64,000 nucleotides of DNA from Allonocardiopsis opalescens (lineage in GTDB: Bacteria; Actinomycetota; Actinomycetes; Streptosporangiales; Streptosporangiaceae), in contig NZ_PVZC01000001.1 of NCBI RefSeq assembly GCF_003002095.1, positions 434,001 through 498,000 on the forward strand, written 5' to 3'. The notes under the pieces are model-generated. The model was given only the letters and a program-made list of their open reading frames with translations. It was not told where the DNA came from and made no database searches. A program made the translations under genes and the position numbers. This document shows positions 54,932 to 62,733 of the stretch, one piece after another (the first letter of the stretch is position 1; the number at the start of each line of letters is the position of its first letter).

Positions 54932-56284
54932 ATGCGCTTTCTGCGGGACTCCCCCGACCTCACGGTCGCGGTCATCGGCTTCGGCTACGTCGGCTCCTGC
55001 CTCGGCGTCACACTGGCCGAGCAGGGGATGACGGTGATCGGGATCGACAGCGACCGCGAGCTGATCGGCGAGCTGGAGCGCGGCCACTGCCGCACCGCCG
55101 AACCCGGGCTCGCCGAAGCGCTCACGGCCCTGCGCGACTCCCCGCGGCTGAGCTTCACCACCGACTACACCGGCGTCGACGCCGCCGACGTCGTCATCAT
55201 CACCGTCGGCACGCCCGTGGACGCCGAGGGCGCGATGCGGACCGAGGCGCTGGAGAGCGTCTGCCGGCAGCTGGCGCCGCGGCTGCGCACCGGCCAGCTG
55301 GTCATCCTGAAGAGCACCGTCGCGCCGGGCCACACCCGCAAGGCCGTCCTCCCGCTGCTCGAGGCCGGCGGCGCGCGGCACGGTACCGACTTCGGGCTCG
55401 CCTTCTGCCCGGAGCGCCTCTCGGAGGGCGGGGCGCTCGCCCAGATCCGGAAGCTGCCGATCATCGTCGGCGGCTGCGACGAGGAGAGCACGAAGGCGTC
55501 GAGCGAGTTCTGGCACCGGGCGCTCGGCGTGCCCGTGCTGGAGTACGCGGCCGCCGAGGTGGCCGAGATCGTCAAACTGGCCGACAACTGGTGGATCGAC
55601 CACAACATCGCGATGGCGAGCGACCTGGCCCGGATGTGCGACGCCTTCGGCGTCGACGTCCTGGATGTGATCGACGGGGCCAACTCGCTGGCCAAGGGCG
55701 ACTCCTACGTCAACATCCTGCGGCCCAGCGTCGGCGTCGGCGGGTCCTGCCTGACCAAGGACCCCTGGATGGCCTGGCGGGCGGCGCGCGACCGCGGCGC
55801 GCGGCTGGAGACCATCGAGACGGCCCGCAAGGTCAACGAGTCCATGCCGGCCTACGCCTGCGAGATGATCGCCGACGGCCTGGCGAAGGCGGGCAAGAGC
55901 CTGGACGGCGCGGTCGTCTCCGTACTGGGAATCGCGTTCAAGAACAACACGGGGGACCTGCGCGCCACGCCGGTGCTGCCGGCCGTGGCGGCGCTGCGCG
56001 CCGCCGGCGCGAAGGTCACCCTCTTCGACCCGCTGGCCGATCCGGACGAGGCGGAGAAGATGTTCGGCCTGCGGCCGGTCCCCGTGCTGGAGGAGGCGGT
56101 CCGCGACGCCGACTGCCTCGCCGTCCTGGCCGGACACGACCCGTTCCAGCGGCTCGACTTCGCCGCCCTGGGCAAGCGGGTGTCCATGCCGTGCCTGGTC
56201 TTCGACGGTCGCGCGTACTACTCGCGGCAGACCATCGGCGAACTGTACGAAATCGGTTACACCTACCGCGGAATCGGACGGTGA
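54932..56284 (+). CDS. NDP-glucose 6-dehydrogenase (UDP/TDP-glucose dehydrogenase family)
   Basis: 450 residues. NAD-dependent four-electron oxidation of the C6 alcohol of NDP-glucose to NDP-glucuronate. The N-terminal Rossmann motif GFGYVGSCLG is about residues 15-24. TVGTPVD and KSTVAPGHT are family motifs. Catalytic Cys273 lies in GVGGSCLTKDP and Lys215 in EIVKLADNWW. The C-terminal domain has LGIAFKNNTGDLR. ATG 54932 is preceded by AAGGA. The next gene starts 4 nt after its stop, so translation is probably coupled. Given the thymidylyltransferase upstream, the natural substrate is probably dTDP-glucose, as for CalS8, although UDP-glucose cannot be excluded from sequence. Confidence 0.92.
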   Translation: MRFLRDSPDLTVAVIGFGYVGSCLGVTLAEQGMTVIGIDSDRELIGELERGHCRTAEPGLAEALTALRDSPRLSFTTDYTGVDAADVVIITVGTPVDAEGAMRTEALESVCRQLAPRLRTGQLVILKSTVAPGHTRKAVLPLLEAGGARHGTDFGLAFCPERLSEGGALAQIRKLPIIVGGCDEESTKASSEFWHRALGVPVLEYAAAEVAEIVKLADNWWIDHNIAMASDLARMCDAFGVDVLDVIDGANSLAKGDSYVNILRPSVGVGGSCLTKDPWMAWRAARDRGARLETIETARKVNESMPAYACEMIADGLAKAGKSLDGAVVSVLGIAFKNNTGDLRATPVLPAVAALRAAGAKVTLFDPLADPDEAEKMFGLRPVPVLEEAVRDADCLAVLAGHDPFQRLDFAALGKRVSMPCLVFDGRAYYSRQTIGELYEIGYTYRGIGR

Positions 56285-56288
56285 GAAC

Positions 56289-57275
56289 GTGTCCAAGGTC
56301 GTCGTCACGGGAGGCTGCGGCTTCATCGGCAGCCACCTCGTCGAGCGTCTCAGCCGCACCGGCCACGAGGTGGTCGTCTACGACCTGGGGTCCCCGCCCC
56401 CGGACTTCGACCAGGCCGCGCACCGGGCCGTCGACTTCGTCAAGGGCGACATCACCGACGAGGCGGCGCTGGCGGCCGTGATCACCCCGGACGTGGACGT
56501 GGTCTTCCACCTCTCCGCGGTGGTCGGCGTCGACCGCTACCTCAGCCGCCCGCTCGACGTCATCGACATCAACGTCCTGGGCACCCGCAACGTGCTGCGG
56601 CTGGCGCTGGCCGCCGGCGTCCGCGTGGTCGTGGCCAGCACCAGCGAGGTCTACGGCAAGAACCCGACCGTCCCGTGGCGCGAGGACGACGACCGGGTGC
56701 TCGGCAGCACCGCCACCGAGCGCTGGACCTACTCCTCCAGCAAGGCCCTCGCCGAGCACCTGGCCTTCGCCATGGTCCGCGGGCAGGGACTCAAGGCGTC
56801 GGTGGTCCGCTACTTCAACGTCTACGGCCCGCGCCAGCGGCCCGCCTACGTCGTCAGCAGGAGCATCCACCGGGCCCTGCACGGCCGGGCCCCCGAGGTC
56901 TACGACAGCGGCACGCAGACCCGGTGCTTCACCTACATCGACGACGCGATCGACGGCACGCTGCTGGCCGCCACCCACCCCGCCGCCCAGGGCCACTGCT
57001 TCAACATCGGCTCCTCGCGGGAGTCCACGGTCGGGGAGGTCGTCCGGCTGATCGGCGAGCTGTCCGGCTCCGGGGAGGCGCCCACCACGCTGGAGACGGG
57101 CACCGCCATGGGCGACACCTACCAGGACATCGACCGGCGCGTCCCCGACACCGCCAAGGCCCGCGAGCTCCTGGGCTGGAGCTGCGCGGTCCCGCTGGAG
57201 GAGGGCCTGGCCCGCACCCTGGAGTGGGCGCGGGCCAACCCGTGGTGGCTGGAGCAGGCGCCCTCGCCCGCCTGA
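56289..57275 (+). CDS. NDP-glucuronate decarboxylase (UXS/CalS9-like SDR)
   Basis: 328 residues, extended SDR. Expected to oxidise C4 of NDP-glucuronate and decarboxylate it to NDP-4-keto-pentose or NDP-xylose. Visible: NAD motif GGCGFIGSH near residue 8; TSEVYG with Glu120, the residue that separates UXS/ArnA decarboxylases from GalE and from 4,6-dehydratases; YSSSK catalytic pair Tyr148/Lys152; NVYGPRQRP; and Arg283 in YQDIDRRVPD, matching the active-site Arg of the ArnA decarboxylase domain. GTG start 4 nt after the dehydrogenase stop. It completes a route to an activated pentose. No aminotransferase or methyltransferase to modify it is in the window. Alternative: a 4-epimerase of the same fold, less likely given Glu120 and Arg283. 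Confidence 0.82.
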   Translation: MSKVVVTGGCGFIGSHLVERLSRTGHEVVVYDLGSPPPDFDQAAHRAVDFVKGDITDEAALAAVITPDVDVVFHLSAVVGVDRYLSRPLDVIDINVLGTRNVLRLALAAGVRVVVASTSEVYGKNPTVPWREDDDRVLGSTATERWTYSSSKALAEHLAFAMVRGQGLKASVVRYFNVYGPRQRPAYVVSRSIHRALHGRAPEVYDSGTQTRCFTYIDDAIDGTLLAATHPAAQGHCFNIGSSRESTVGEVVRLIGELSGSGEAPTTLETGTAMGDTYQDIDRRVPDTAKARELLGWSCAVPLEEGLARTLEWARANPWWLEQAPSPA

Positions 57276-57300
57276 GGCGCGGGCCTTCAGGCAGCGACGA

Positions 57301-57333
57301 CGGCCCCGGCCCCGTGCGACGGGGCCGGGGCCG
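57301..57333. terminator. Bidirectional terminator between sugar operon and MFS gene
   Basis: 15-bp perfect arms (57301-57315 and 57319-57333) with a 3-nt loop lie in the 108-bp gap between convergent genes. Confidence 0.75.
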
Positions 57334-57383
57334 TCCGGCGCGGCGGCGGTCCGGGACTCCGGTGCGCCCGGACCGCCACCGAC

Positions 57384-58922
57384 TCAGCCGGAGAGTTCGG
57401 CGTTCTCGCTGGGCGTGCGCACCTTGCGCAGCAGCGTCGACACGACGACGGCGCCGGTCAGCATGATCACCACCCCGACGACCGCCAGGACGTTGATCCC
57501 GTTGGTGAACGCCAGGTGCGCCGCGTCGAGCAGCTGCCCGCCGAGCTCGCCGGGCAGCTCCGCGGCGACCGCCGCCGCGCCGCCCAGGGTGCCGCTGGCC
57601 GCCTCCGCCGCCTCGGGCGACAGCCCGTCGGGGAGGCTCTGCACCATCGTGCCGTGGTACACGCCCACCGCGATACTGCCCATGATCGCGATGCCCAGCG
57701 CCCCGCCGAACTCGCCGCCGGTCTCCGACAGGGCCGCCGCGGCGCCGGCCCGCTCGGGCGGCGCGGTGGTGATGACCATGTTGTTGGCCAGGGTCGCGAC
57801 CATGCCGGTGCCGAGGGTGACCGCGATGTAGCCGCCGATGATGGTCATCAGCGTGGACTCGACCGTGATCTGCGTCAGCACGGCGAAGCCGACCGCGATG
57901 ATGCCCAGCCCGGCGCCGACGATGAAACCGGGGCGGAAGCGCTTCACCAGCTGGGTGCCCAGCGCGACGCCGATCACCGTGCCGAACAGGGTCGGGATCA
58001 TCCACAGCGCGGCCTCGAAGGGCCCGAGGCCGAGGATGAGCTGCATGTACTGCGTGACCTGCATGCCCACCCCCGCGCTGGCGAAGGCGAGCATGGTCAG
58101 CGCGCCGATCGAGGCGCTGAACTCGCTCCGCCGGAACAGGCTGGTGTCGATCAGCGGGTCGGGCAGCGCGTTCTGCCGCCGCACGAAGGCGTAGCCGACG
58201 AAGAGGCCGACCACGATGAAGGCGAGCGGCGCCCACTCCAGGCCGTTGGCCGCCACCTCCTTGATGCCGTAGATGATCGGCAGCACGGCCGCGATGGACA
58301 GGACCGCGCTGACCAGGTCGAAGCGGCCGGGGTTGGGGTCCTTGAACTCCGGCAGCAGCAGCGGGCCCGCGATCAGCAGCAGCACCATCACCGGCACGTT
58401 CACCAGGAAGACGGAGCCCCACCAGAAGTACTCCAGCAGCAGGCCGCCGAAGAGCGGGCCCAGGGCGATGCCGCCGGAGAAGGCGCCGGTCCACACGCCG
58501 ACCGCCACATTGCGCTGGTTCTCGTCGTGGAACATGTTGCGGATCAGCGAGAGCGTGGACGGCGCCAGGATCGCGCCGCCGATGCCCAGCAGGGCTCGCG
58601 CGGCGATCAGCATCTCCGGGGAGGAGGAGTAGGCGGCCAGGACCGACGCGGCGCCGAAGGCCACGCCGCCGATCAGCAGCAGGCGGCGGCGGCCGATCCG
58701 GTCGCCCAGTGTGCCCATGGTGACCAGCAGGCCGGCGAGCAGGAAGCCGTAGATGTCCATGATCCACAGCTGCTGCGGGCCGGTCGGCTCCAGGCTGGCG
58801 CTGAGCCAGGGCAGCGCCATGAAGAGTACGGACAGGTCCATCGAGGCCAGCAGGGCGGGCAGGACGAGGACGGCCAGCCCGATCCACTCCCGCCGCCCCG
58901 CCTTGGGCGTGAGCTCAGTCAT
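57384..58922 (-). CDS. MFS drug:H+ antiporter, DHA2 (14-TM) type
   Basis: 512 residues from ATG 58922. Integral membrane exporter that probably pumps out the cluster's product (self-resistance). Motif A GDRIGRRRLL follows TM2-3. Motif C in TM5 reads SGGIALGPLFGG. About fourteen hydrophobic segments can be picked out, with a longer loop and final TM at the C terminus, as in QacA/EmrB proteins. ATG 58922 is preferred over an in-frame ATG at 58937 because TATAGT (complement of 58929-58934) lies 6 nt before it. The message would thus be leaderless. Divergent from a TetR gene, with palindromic operator-like sequence between them. TetR control of a drug exporter is the usual logic, with the product or an intermediate as inducer (inference). 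Confidence 0.92.
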   Translation of the reverse strand: MTELTPKAGRREWIGLAVLVLPALLASMDLSVLFMALPWLSASLEPTGPQQLWIMDIYGFLLAGLLVTMGTLGDRIGRRRLLLIGGVAFGAASVLAAYSSSPEMLIAARALLGIGGAILAPSTLSLIRNMFHDENQRNVAVGVWTGAFSGGIALGPLFGGLLLEYFWWGSVFLVNVPVMVLLLIAGPLLLPEFKDPNPGRFDLVSAVLSIAAVLPIIYGIKEVAANGLEWAPLAFIVVGLFVGYAFVRRQNALPDPLIDTSLFRRSEFSASIGALTMLAFASAGVGMQVTQYMQLILGLGPFEAALWMIPTLFGTVIGVALGTQLVKRFRPGFIVGAGLGIIAVGFAVLTQITVESTLMTIIGGYIAVTLGTGMVATLANNMVITTAPPERAGAAAALSETGGEFGGALGIAIMGSIAVGVYHGTMVQSLPDGLSPEAAEAASGTLGGAAAVAAELPGELGGQLLDAAHLAFTNGINVLAVVGVVIMLTGAVVVSTLLRKVRTPSENAELSG

Positions 58923-59013
58923 GCGGCCACTATACATGCGTCTTATACGTGCGTATAGGTCATACGTCTGTTCAGTTCATACGTATGTATGGCTCACTTG
59001 GTACAGTCGTCAC
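58923..59013. promoter_or_regulatory. Divergent MFS/TetR promoters with operator-like repeats
   Basis: Leftward -10 TATAGT (complement of 58929-58934) and rightward -10 TACAGT (59002-59007) each sit 6 nt from a start codon, so both messages look leaderless. Between them are AT-rich, partly palindromic repeats: TATACGTGCGTATA around 58944-58957, CATACGT at 58961-58967 and CATACGTATG around 58979-58987. These resemble TetR-family operators overlapping both promoters. Confidence 0.65.
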
Positions 59014-59634
59014 GTGGGACATCGCGAAGACCTACTCGCCGCGGCCAAGAAGTGCCTGCACGAGCTCGGCTACGCGCGCATCACGGCGCGCGACCTCGTG
59101 GCCGCCTCGGGCACCAACCTGGCCTCCATCGGCTATCACTTCGGTTCCAAGGAGGCGCTGCTGAACGTGGCCCTCATCGAGACGGTCAAGGACTGGGCCG
59201 ACGACCTGGAACGCTCGCTGAGCAGCGAGATCGACCTCAGCGACGCGAACGACCCCTACCAGCGCTTCGAGCGCTCCTGGGAACGGGTGCTGGAGTCCAT
59301 GGCGGGCTTCGACGACTCATGGGCCGGCACCTTCGAGGTGCTGTCTCAGGCGCGGCACTCGCCGGAGCTGCTCGACCACGTCGCCGACGGCTACGAGGAG
59401 GGGCGGCAGGGGATCGCCGCCTGGTTCCAGAGCGGGATGAAGGCGGCGGACGAGGGGGCGGACCGGGCCCTCGGCGGCTTCTACCTAGCCCTGCTGATCG
59501 GGGTGATGCTGCAGCGGGGCATCGACCCGGAGCGGGCCCCCACCGCGCACGACCTCGCCGAGGCGCTGCGCATCCTGACCCGCGAGTTCCACGAGTCCGG
59601 CCCGGCCGGCGGCGCCGAGCCCGCGGACGGCTGA
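59014..59634 (+). CDS. TetR-family transcriptional repressor
   Basis: 206 residues. Start chosen at GTG 59014, because the N-terminal helix-turn-helix begins at once (HREDLLAAAKKCLHELGYARITARDLVAASG, with LASIGYHFGSKEALL as recognition region). The frame is open upstream only through the promoter region. A -10-like TACAGT lies 6 nt upstream, making it probably leaderless. The C-terminal ligand-binding and dimerisation half is unconserved, as usual. It is divergent from the MFS exporter with shared operator-like repeats, so it most likely represses both genes. Inducer unknown. Confidence 0.92.
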   Translation: MGHREDLLAAAKKCLHELGYARITARDLVAASGTNLASIGYHFGSKEALLNVALIETVKDWADDLERSLSSEIDLSDANDPYQRFERSWERVLESMAGFDDSWAGTFEVLSQARHSPELLDHVADGYEEGRQGIAAWFQSGMKAADEGADRALGGFYLALLIGVMLQRGIDPERAPTAHDLAEALRILTREFHESGPAGGAEPADG

Positions 59635-59718
59635 GCCGGGGCCCGGAGCGGAGGGGACGAGCGCGGTGCGGACGCGGGCGGCCGGGCGGTCCGCAGCGGA
59701 CCGAGCCGCCGGCGCGGC

Positions 59719-59757
59719 GGCGGCCGGACGCGCCCCCCGGGGGCGCCTCCGGCCGCC
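59719..59757. terminator. Bidirectional terminator between TetR and VOC genes
   Basis: Nearly perfect hairpin: arms GGCGGCCGGA (59719-59728) and TCCGGCCGCC (59748-59757) with a further GC-rich inner stem. It lies between convergent genes. Confidence 0.7.
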
Positions 59758-59775
59758 GGAGACGGAGCGCCGCGC

Positions 59776-60156
59776 CTACGCGGCGTCCTGCCAGAGCCCG
59801 ATCACGTTGCCCTCGCTGTCGGCGCAGGTGGCGCTGAAGCCCATGTTGCCCACGGCCTTGGCGGGATTGATCGCCTTGCCGCCCAGCCGCTCCACCTTCT
59901 CCAGCGCCGCCGCGATGTCGCCGACCCGGATCACGATCATCGGGACGTCGCTGGCGGACTCCCGCTTCACCATGCCGCCATTGATCGCACCCGGCTGGGT
60001 CGGCGCCCCGTTCTCGTCCACCGGCGAGGTGCCGAGCATCGTGTAGTCCATCTCCGGAAAGGCAGTGATCTCCCACCCGAACGCCTCGCGATAAAACCCG
60101 CGCGCCCGCTCGACGTCGTCCGCCGGCAGTTCGAAATTAACAACAGGATCGCTCAT
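59776..60156 (-). CDS. VOC/glyoxalase-fold protein
   Basis: 126 residues from ATG 60156 (MSDPVVNFELPADD). The frame extends 13 codons further up, but this ATG is the family-typical start. It has the beta-alpha-beta-beta-beta pattern of the VOC superfamily: FELPADDVERARGFYREAFGWE near the start, then VIRVGDIAAALEKVERLGG and GFSATCADSEGNVIGLWQ near the end. This subgroup is widespread in actinomycetes and mostly of unknown function; some members bind or resist small molecules. It is convergent with the TetR gene. Whether it belongs to the cluster or to the flank is unclear; I favour flank. Confidence 0.8.
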   Translation of the reverse strand: MSDPVVNFELPADDVERARGFYREAFGWEITAFPEMDYTMLGTSPVDENGAPTQPGAINGGMVKRESASDVPMIVIRVGDIAAALEKVERLGGKAINPAKAVGNMGFSATCADSEGNVIGLWQDAA

Positions 60157-60271
60157 AAGCCCGACCAACCTCCACGAACAACTCAACCGTTCCAACCTGC
60201 GGTAGCCAGCCTAATCCACCCCGTAACCCCCACTCCAGCCCCTACCGCAAAAACCCCGGGAACCCCCTCCG

Positions 60272-60305
60272 AATTCAGGTGCACCCCTATATCCCCACCT
60301 GAATT
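60272..60305. repeat. Inverted repeat with 10-bp perfect arms
   Basis: AATTCAGGTG (60272-60281) and CACCTGAATT (60296-60305) flank 14 bp. It lies about 120-150 bp upstream of the VOC gene start and is AT-richer than its surroundings. It could be an operator or a hairpin; no protein can be named. Confidence 0.5.
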
Positions 60306-60437
60306 AACCCACTCATGCCCACCCCCAAATAACCTCCCAAACCCGACAAATCCAAAGCCCGAGAATCCACCCGAGAACCGAACAACAACGGCACGACCCG
60401 AACACGCCCGAGGAAGGACCAACTGCGGCCCCGGACC

Positions 60438-60693
60438 GAAGCCCGGACCCGGAGAGCGGAGAACAGCGAAGAACGGGGACCGCCCCGAAGCACGGCCCCA
60501 GAGAAGGATCAACAACGCCGAACACCGAAGTACGGCCCCGAAAGCGAAGAACCACGGCCCAGACCGAAGCCCGGACCCGAGGAGCGAAGAACCACGGCCT
60601 AGACGAAGCCCGGACCTGAGGAGCGAAGAACAGGGACCGCCCGAAGCCCGGACCTGAGGAACTGGAAAAACGGCGAGCCCCGAAGCCCGGACC
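60438..60693. repeat. Degenerate tandem repeat, five copies
   Basis: GAAGCCCGGACC occurs at 60438, 60566, 60605, 60643 and 60682. The last four are 38-39 bp apart, and the inter-copy sequence GAGGAGCGAAGAAC is partly conserved. Copies differ enough that this is an old or decaying array; spacers are too short and too alike for CRISPR. Confidence 0.7.
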
Positions 60694-60792
60694 TGGGGTA
60701 ACCGCCGGAACTGGGACCGGAACGGAGGCAACCCAGTGGGGGGTTCCGGGGGGTCTCCCCCCGGGCCAACACCAACGCGACACAACAGCGAA

Positions 60793-60811
60793 GCCGCCCC
60801 AAAGGGGCGGC
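60793..60811 (-). terminator. Hairpin downstream of tRNA-Arg
   Basis: 8-bp arms (60793-60800 and 60804-60811) with an AAA loop lie 24 nt past the tRNA 3' end on the minus strand. This is the expected position of the tRNA terminator. Confidence 0.6.
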
Positions 60812-60834
60812 GAGTATGACAAGCCCAAGTCGCG

Positions 60835-60906
60835 TGCCCCCCGCAGGATTCGAACCTGCGCACACGGCTCCGGAGGCCGTTGCTCTATCCCCTGAGCTAG
60901 GGGGGC
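60835..60906 (-). tRNA. tRNA-Arg (anticodon CCG)
   Basis: The minus strand folds into a full cloverleaf: 7-bp acceptor GCCCCCC/GGGGGGC, TA, D arm GCTC...GAGC, anticodon stem ACGGC/GCCGT with loop CTCCGGA (anticodon CCG, reading CGG), and T arm GCAGG-TTCGAAT-CCTGC. Discriminator A; CCA is not encoded. A tRNA-Arg next to the lysA region is the usual Streptomyces arrangement. Confidence 0.96.
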
Positions 60907-61011
60907 GTGCCGTGTTCTACCGGCGGGACAAGAGTAGCAGCTTCGGCCGGTCGGCCCGTCCTTTAACGGATACGGGAGCGCGATCCGGGCGGAGGCGCTA
61001 GCCTCGCGGCC

Positions 61012-61425
61012 GTGGGAGAGGCGCTGGGACGTGTACTGGTCGTGGACGACGATGAGGTCATTCGGCAGCTCATCGCCGTGAACCTGCAACTAGAGGGCTT
61101 CGACGTGCACACCGCGGTCGACGGCCAGGACTGCCTGGACCGGGTCGGCGAGGTGGCTCCCGACGTGATCACCCTGGATGTGATGATGCCGCGGCTGGAC
61201 GGCTGGGTGACGGCCTCGCGGCTGCGCCATGACGCCCGTACCCGGGGGATCAGGGTGGTGCTGATCACGGCGCGGGCGCAGGACGACGATCTGCGCCGGG
61301 GTGAGGACATCGGGGTGGACGCCTATCTCACCAAGCCCTTCGATCCTTCGGAGTTGATCCGGGTGGTGCGGTCGCTGGCGGCGGAGCGGGTCCGTGAGCG
61401 CGGTGCGGGCGGGCAGGCGGGCTAG
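61012..61425 (+). CDS. Stand-alone receiver-domain response regulator
   Basis: 137 residues. CheY-like receiver without an output domain: acidic pocket VVDDDE near residues 9-14, phospho-acceptor Asp in ITLDVMMPRLDGW, Thr in LITARAQ and Lys in LTKPFDP. GTG start 61012 places the first beta strand directly after it. No histidine kinase is nearby. It lies upstream of the DALR protein and lysA in the conserved housekeeping block, so it is not part of the biosynthetic cluster. Partner and output unknown. Confidence 0.9.
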   Translation: MGEALGRVLVVDDDEVIRQLIAVNLQLEGFDVHTAVDGQDCLDRVGEVAPDVITLDVMMPRLDGWVTASRLRHDARTRGIRVVLITARAQDDDLRRGEDIGVDAYLTKPFDPSELIRVVRSLAAERVRERGAGGQAG

Positions 61426-61482
61426 CCCGGGCGGGGGTTCCGCCGCCCGAGGGGGCGGCGGGGCGGTCGGTAGGCTCGTGGG

Positions 61483-62628
61483 GTGACCCCTGACGCCGTG
61501 AACGCCGCTCTGTCCGGCGCGGTGTCAGCGCTGGTCGGTGCGGGTGTGCTGAGTGGCGCGGCCCGGATGGTCCCGGTGCCGCTGTGGACGGTGGGCAGCC
61601 GCGCGTCCGTGTCGGGCCGGCTGGATCCGCCGGGGCCGGCGGATTCCTTCGATTTCGCGACTCCCTTCCCGATCCGTTTGCGGGGGGCGTCGGCGGGCCG
61701 GCCGCCGGGGGAGGTGGCGGCGGCGCTGGCGGAGCGGCTGGCGGCGGCGCCGGGTTTCGCGGCGGCGCGGGGCCATCCGCGCGGGATGCTGCTGCTGCGG
61801 CTGGCCGACGGGGCACTGTCGGAGTTGGCGGACGAGATCCTGGCGGCGGGGGAGCGGTACGGCTCGGGCCGGACGCAGCGCCCGACGGTGATCGAGGCGG
61901 TGCCGGCGGGGGAGTTGGCGGCGGCGGGTTCGCTGGCGCAGGCGCGGGGGCGGGTGCGGGCGGAGGTCATCGCGCGGCTGCTGGCGGCGTCGGGTGCGCG
62001 GGTGTCGTGGCAGGCTCCGCCGCCGCCCGCGGGCTGCGGGCCCGATCTGGCGGGGCCGCTGGCGGCGCTGGGCGCGGATGCGCTGCGCTTCGCGTTCTGC
62101 CATGGCGCCGCGGTGCCGGCGGGCGGGGCTCCGGCAGCGCCGGACCTGGTGCTGTGGTCGGCCCAGCGGCGCGGCAATCCGGTCTTCGACGTCCGCTACG
62201 CCCACGCGCACGCGGCGAGTGCCCTGCGTCACGCCGCGGACCTGCGCCTGACCTGGGGCCCGCACAGCGCCGGCGACGCACTAGGCTGGCAGGTGGAGGA
62301 GGGCCGGGAACGGCCCGACGGCGTCTCCGCGGCGTCCGCCCACCCGCTCGGCCATCCGTGCGAGCGCGCGCTGCTGCGGATGCTGTTCGCGTTCCCGGGC
62401 GAGGTGGCGCTGGCCGCCCGCGGCGCGAAACCGCAGGCGCTGGTCCGCTATCTCGAAGAACTCGCCGACATCTACCACGACTTCCACGAGACCTGCCGGG
62501 TGCTGCCGCGCGGCGACGACGCCGCCGACGGCACTGTGCGCGCCCGTCTGCGGCTGACCGCCGCGACCCGCACGGTGCTGGGCACGGGCCTGCGCCTGAT
62601 CGGCGTGAGCGCCCCCGAGCGGATGTGA
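61483..62628 (+). CDS. DALR anticodon-binding domain protein (ArgRS-like)
   Basis: 381 residues from GTG 61483. The C-terminal ~110 residues match the DALR domain of arginyl-tRNA synthetases: HPCERALLRMLFAFPGEVALA, ALVRYLEELADIYHDFHETCRVLP, and the terminal RTVLGTGLRLIGVSAPERM. No catalytic HIGH/KMSKS region of an aminoacyl-tRNA synthetase is present, so it is not a full ArgRS; the middle retains an ALGADALRFAFC segment like the ArgRS Rossmann/stem part. Known in streptomycetes as the gene just upstream of lysA, next to a tRNA-Arg. Function not established. Confidence 0.88.
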   Translation: MTPDAVNAALSGAVSALVGAGVLSGAARMVPVPLWTVGSRASVSGRLDPPGPADSFDFATPFPIRLRGASAGRPPGEVAAALAERLAAAPGFAAARGHPRGMLLLRLADGALSELADEILAAGERYGSGRTQRPTVIEAVPAGELAAAGSLAQARGRVRAEVIARLLAASGARVSWQAPPPPAGCGPDLAGPLAALGADALRFAFCHGAAVPAGGAPAAPDLVLWSAQRRGNPVFDVRYAHAHAASALRHAADLRLTWGPHSAGDALGWQVEEGRERPDGVSAASAHPLGHPCERALLRMLFAFPGEVALAARGAKPQALVRYLEELADIYHDFHETCRVLPRGDDAADGTVRARLRLTAATRTVLGTGLRLIGVSAPERM

Positions 62629-62733
62629 CCCCGCCTCCGCACCGCACCGCCGCGGACCGGGGCTCCGCCGCGCCTCCCGGGGCGCCCCGCCGCACTCCTG
62701 CCACGACCGAAGGGAACGAGGAGCGAGCCGACC

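Larger units (their letters stand above)
60157..60834. other. Gene-free spacer before the tRNA
   Basis: About 680 bp with no credible gene. It contains an inverted repeat (60272-60305), five copies of a GAAGCCCGGACC-centred repeat (60438-60693), and hairpins downstream of the tRNA. Open frames crossing it are Gly/Ser/Arg-rich translations of the repeats. Confidence 0.6.

Noticed and set aside
53929-57275. Deoxysugar pathway through dTDP-4-keto-6-deoxyglucose
   Set aside because: The SDR has TSEVYG with the ArnA-like Arg283 context rather than the TDEVYG of 4,6-dehydratases, and it is paired with a 6-dehydrogenase. Decarboxylation to a pentose fits better.
60438-60693. CRISPR array
   Set aside because: Repeats are degenerate and the intervals are partly conserved rather than unique. 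No cas genes are near.
60183-60863. A 226-codon minus-strand frame before the VOC gene
   Set aside because: It starts inside the tRNA-Arg and reads through the tandem repeat array; the protein is repeat-derived Gly/Ser/Arg sequence.
60835-60906. tRNA-Arg as an occupied attachment site of an integrative element
   Set aside because: No integrase gene and no duplicate of the tRNA 3' end are seen in the window.
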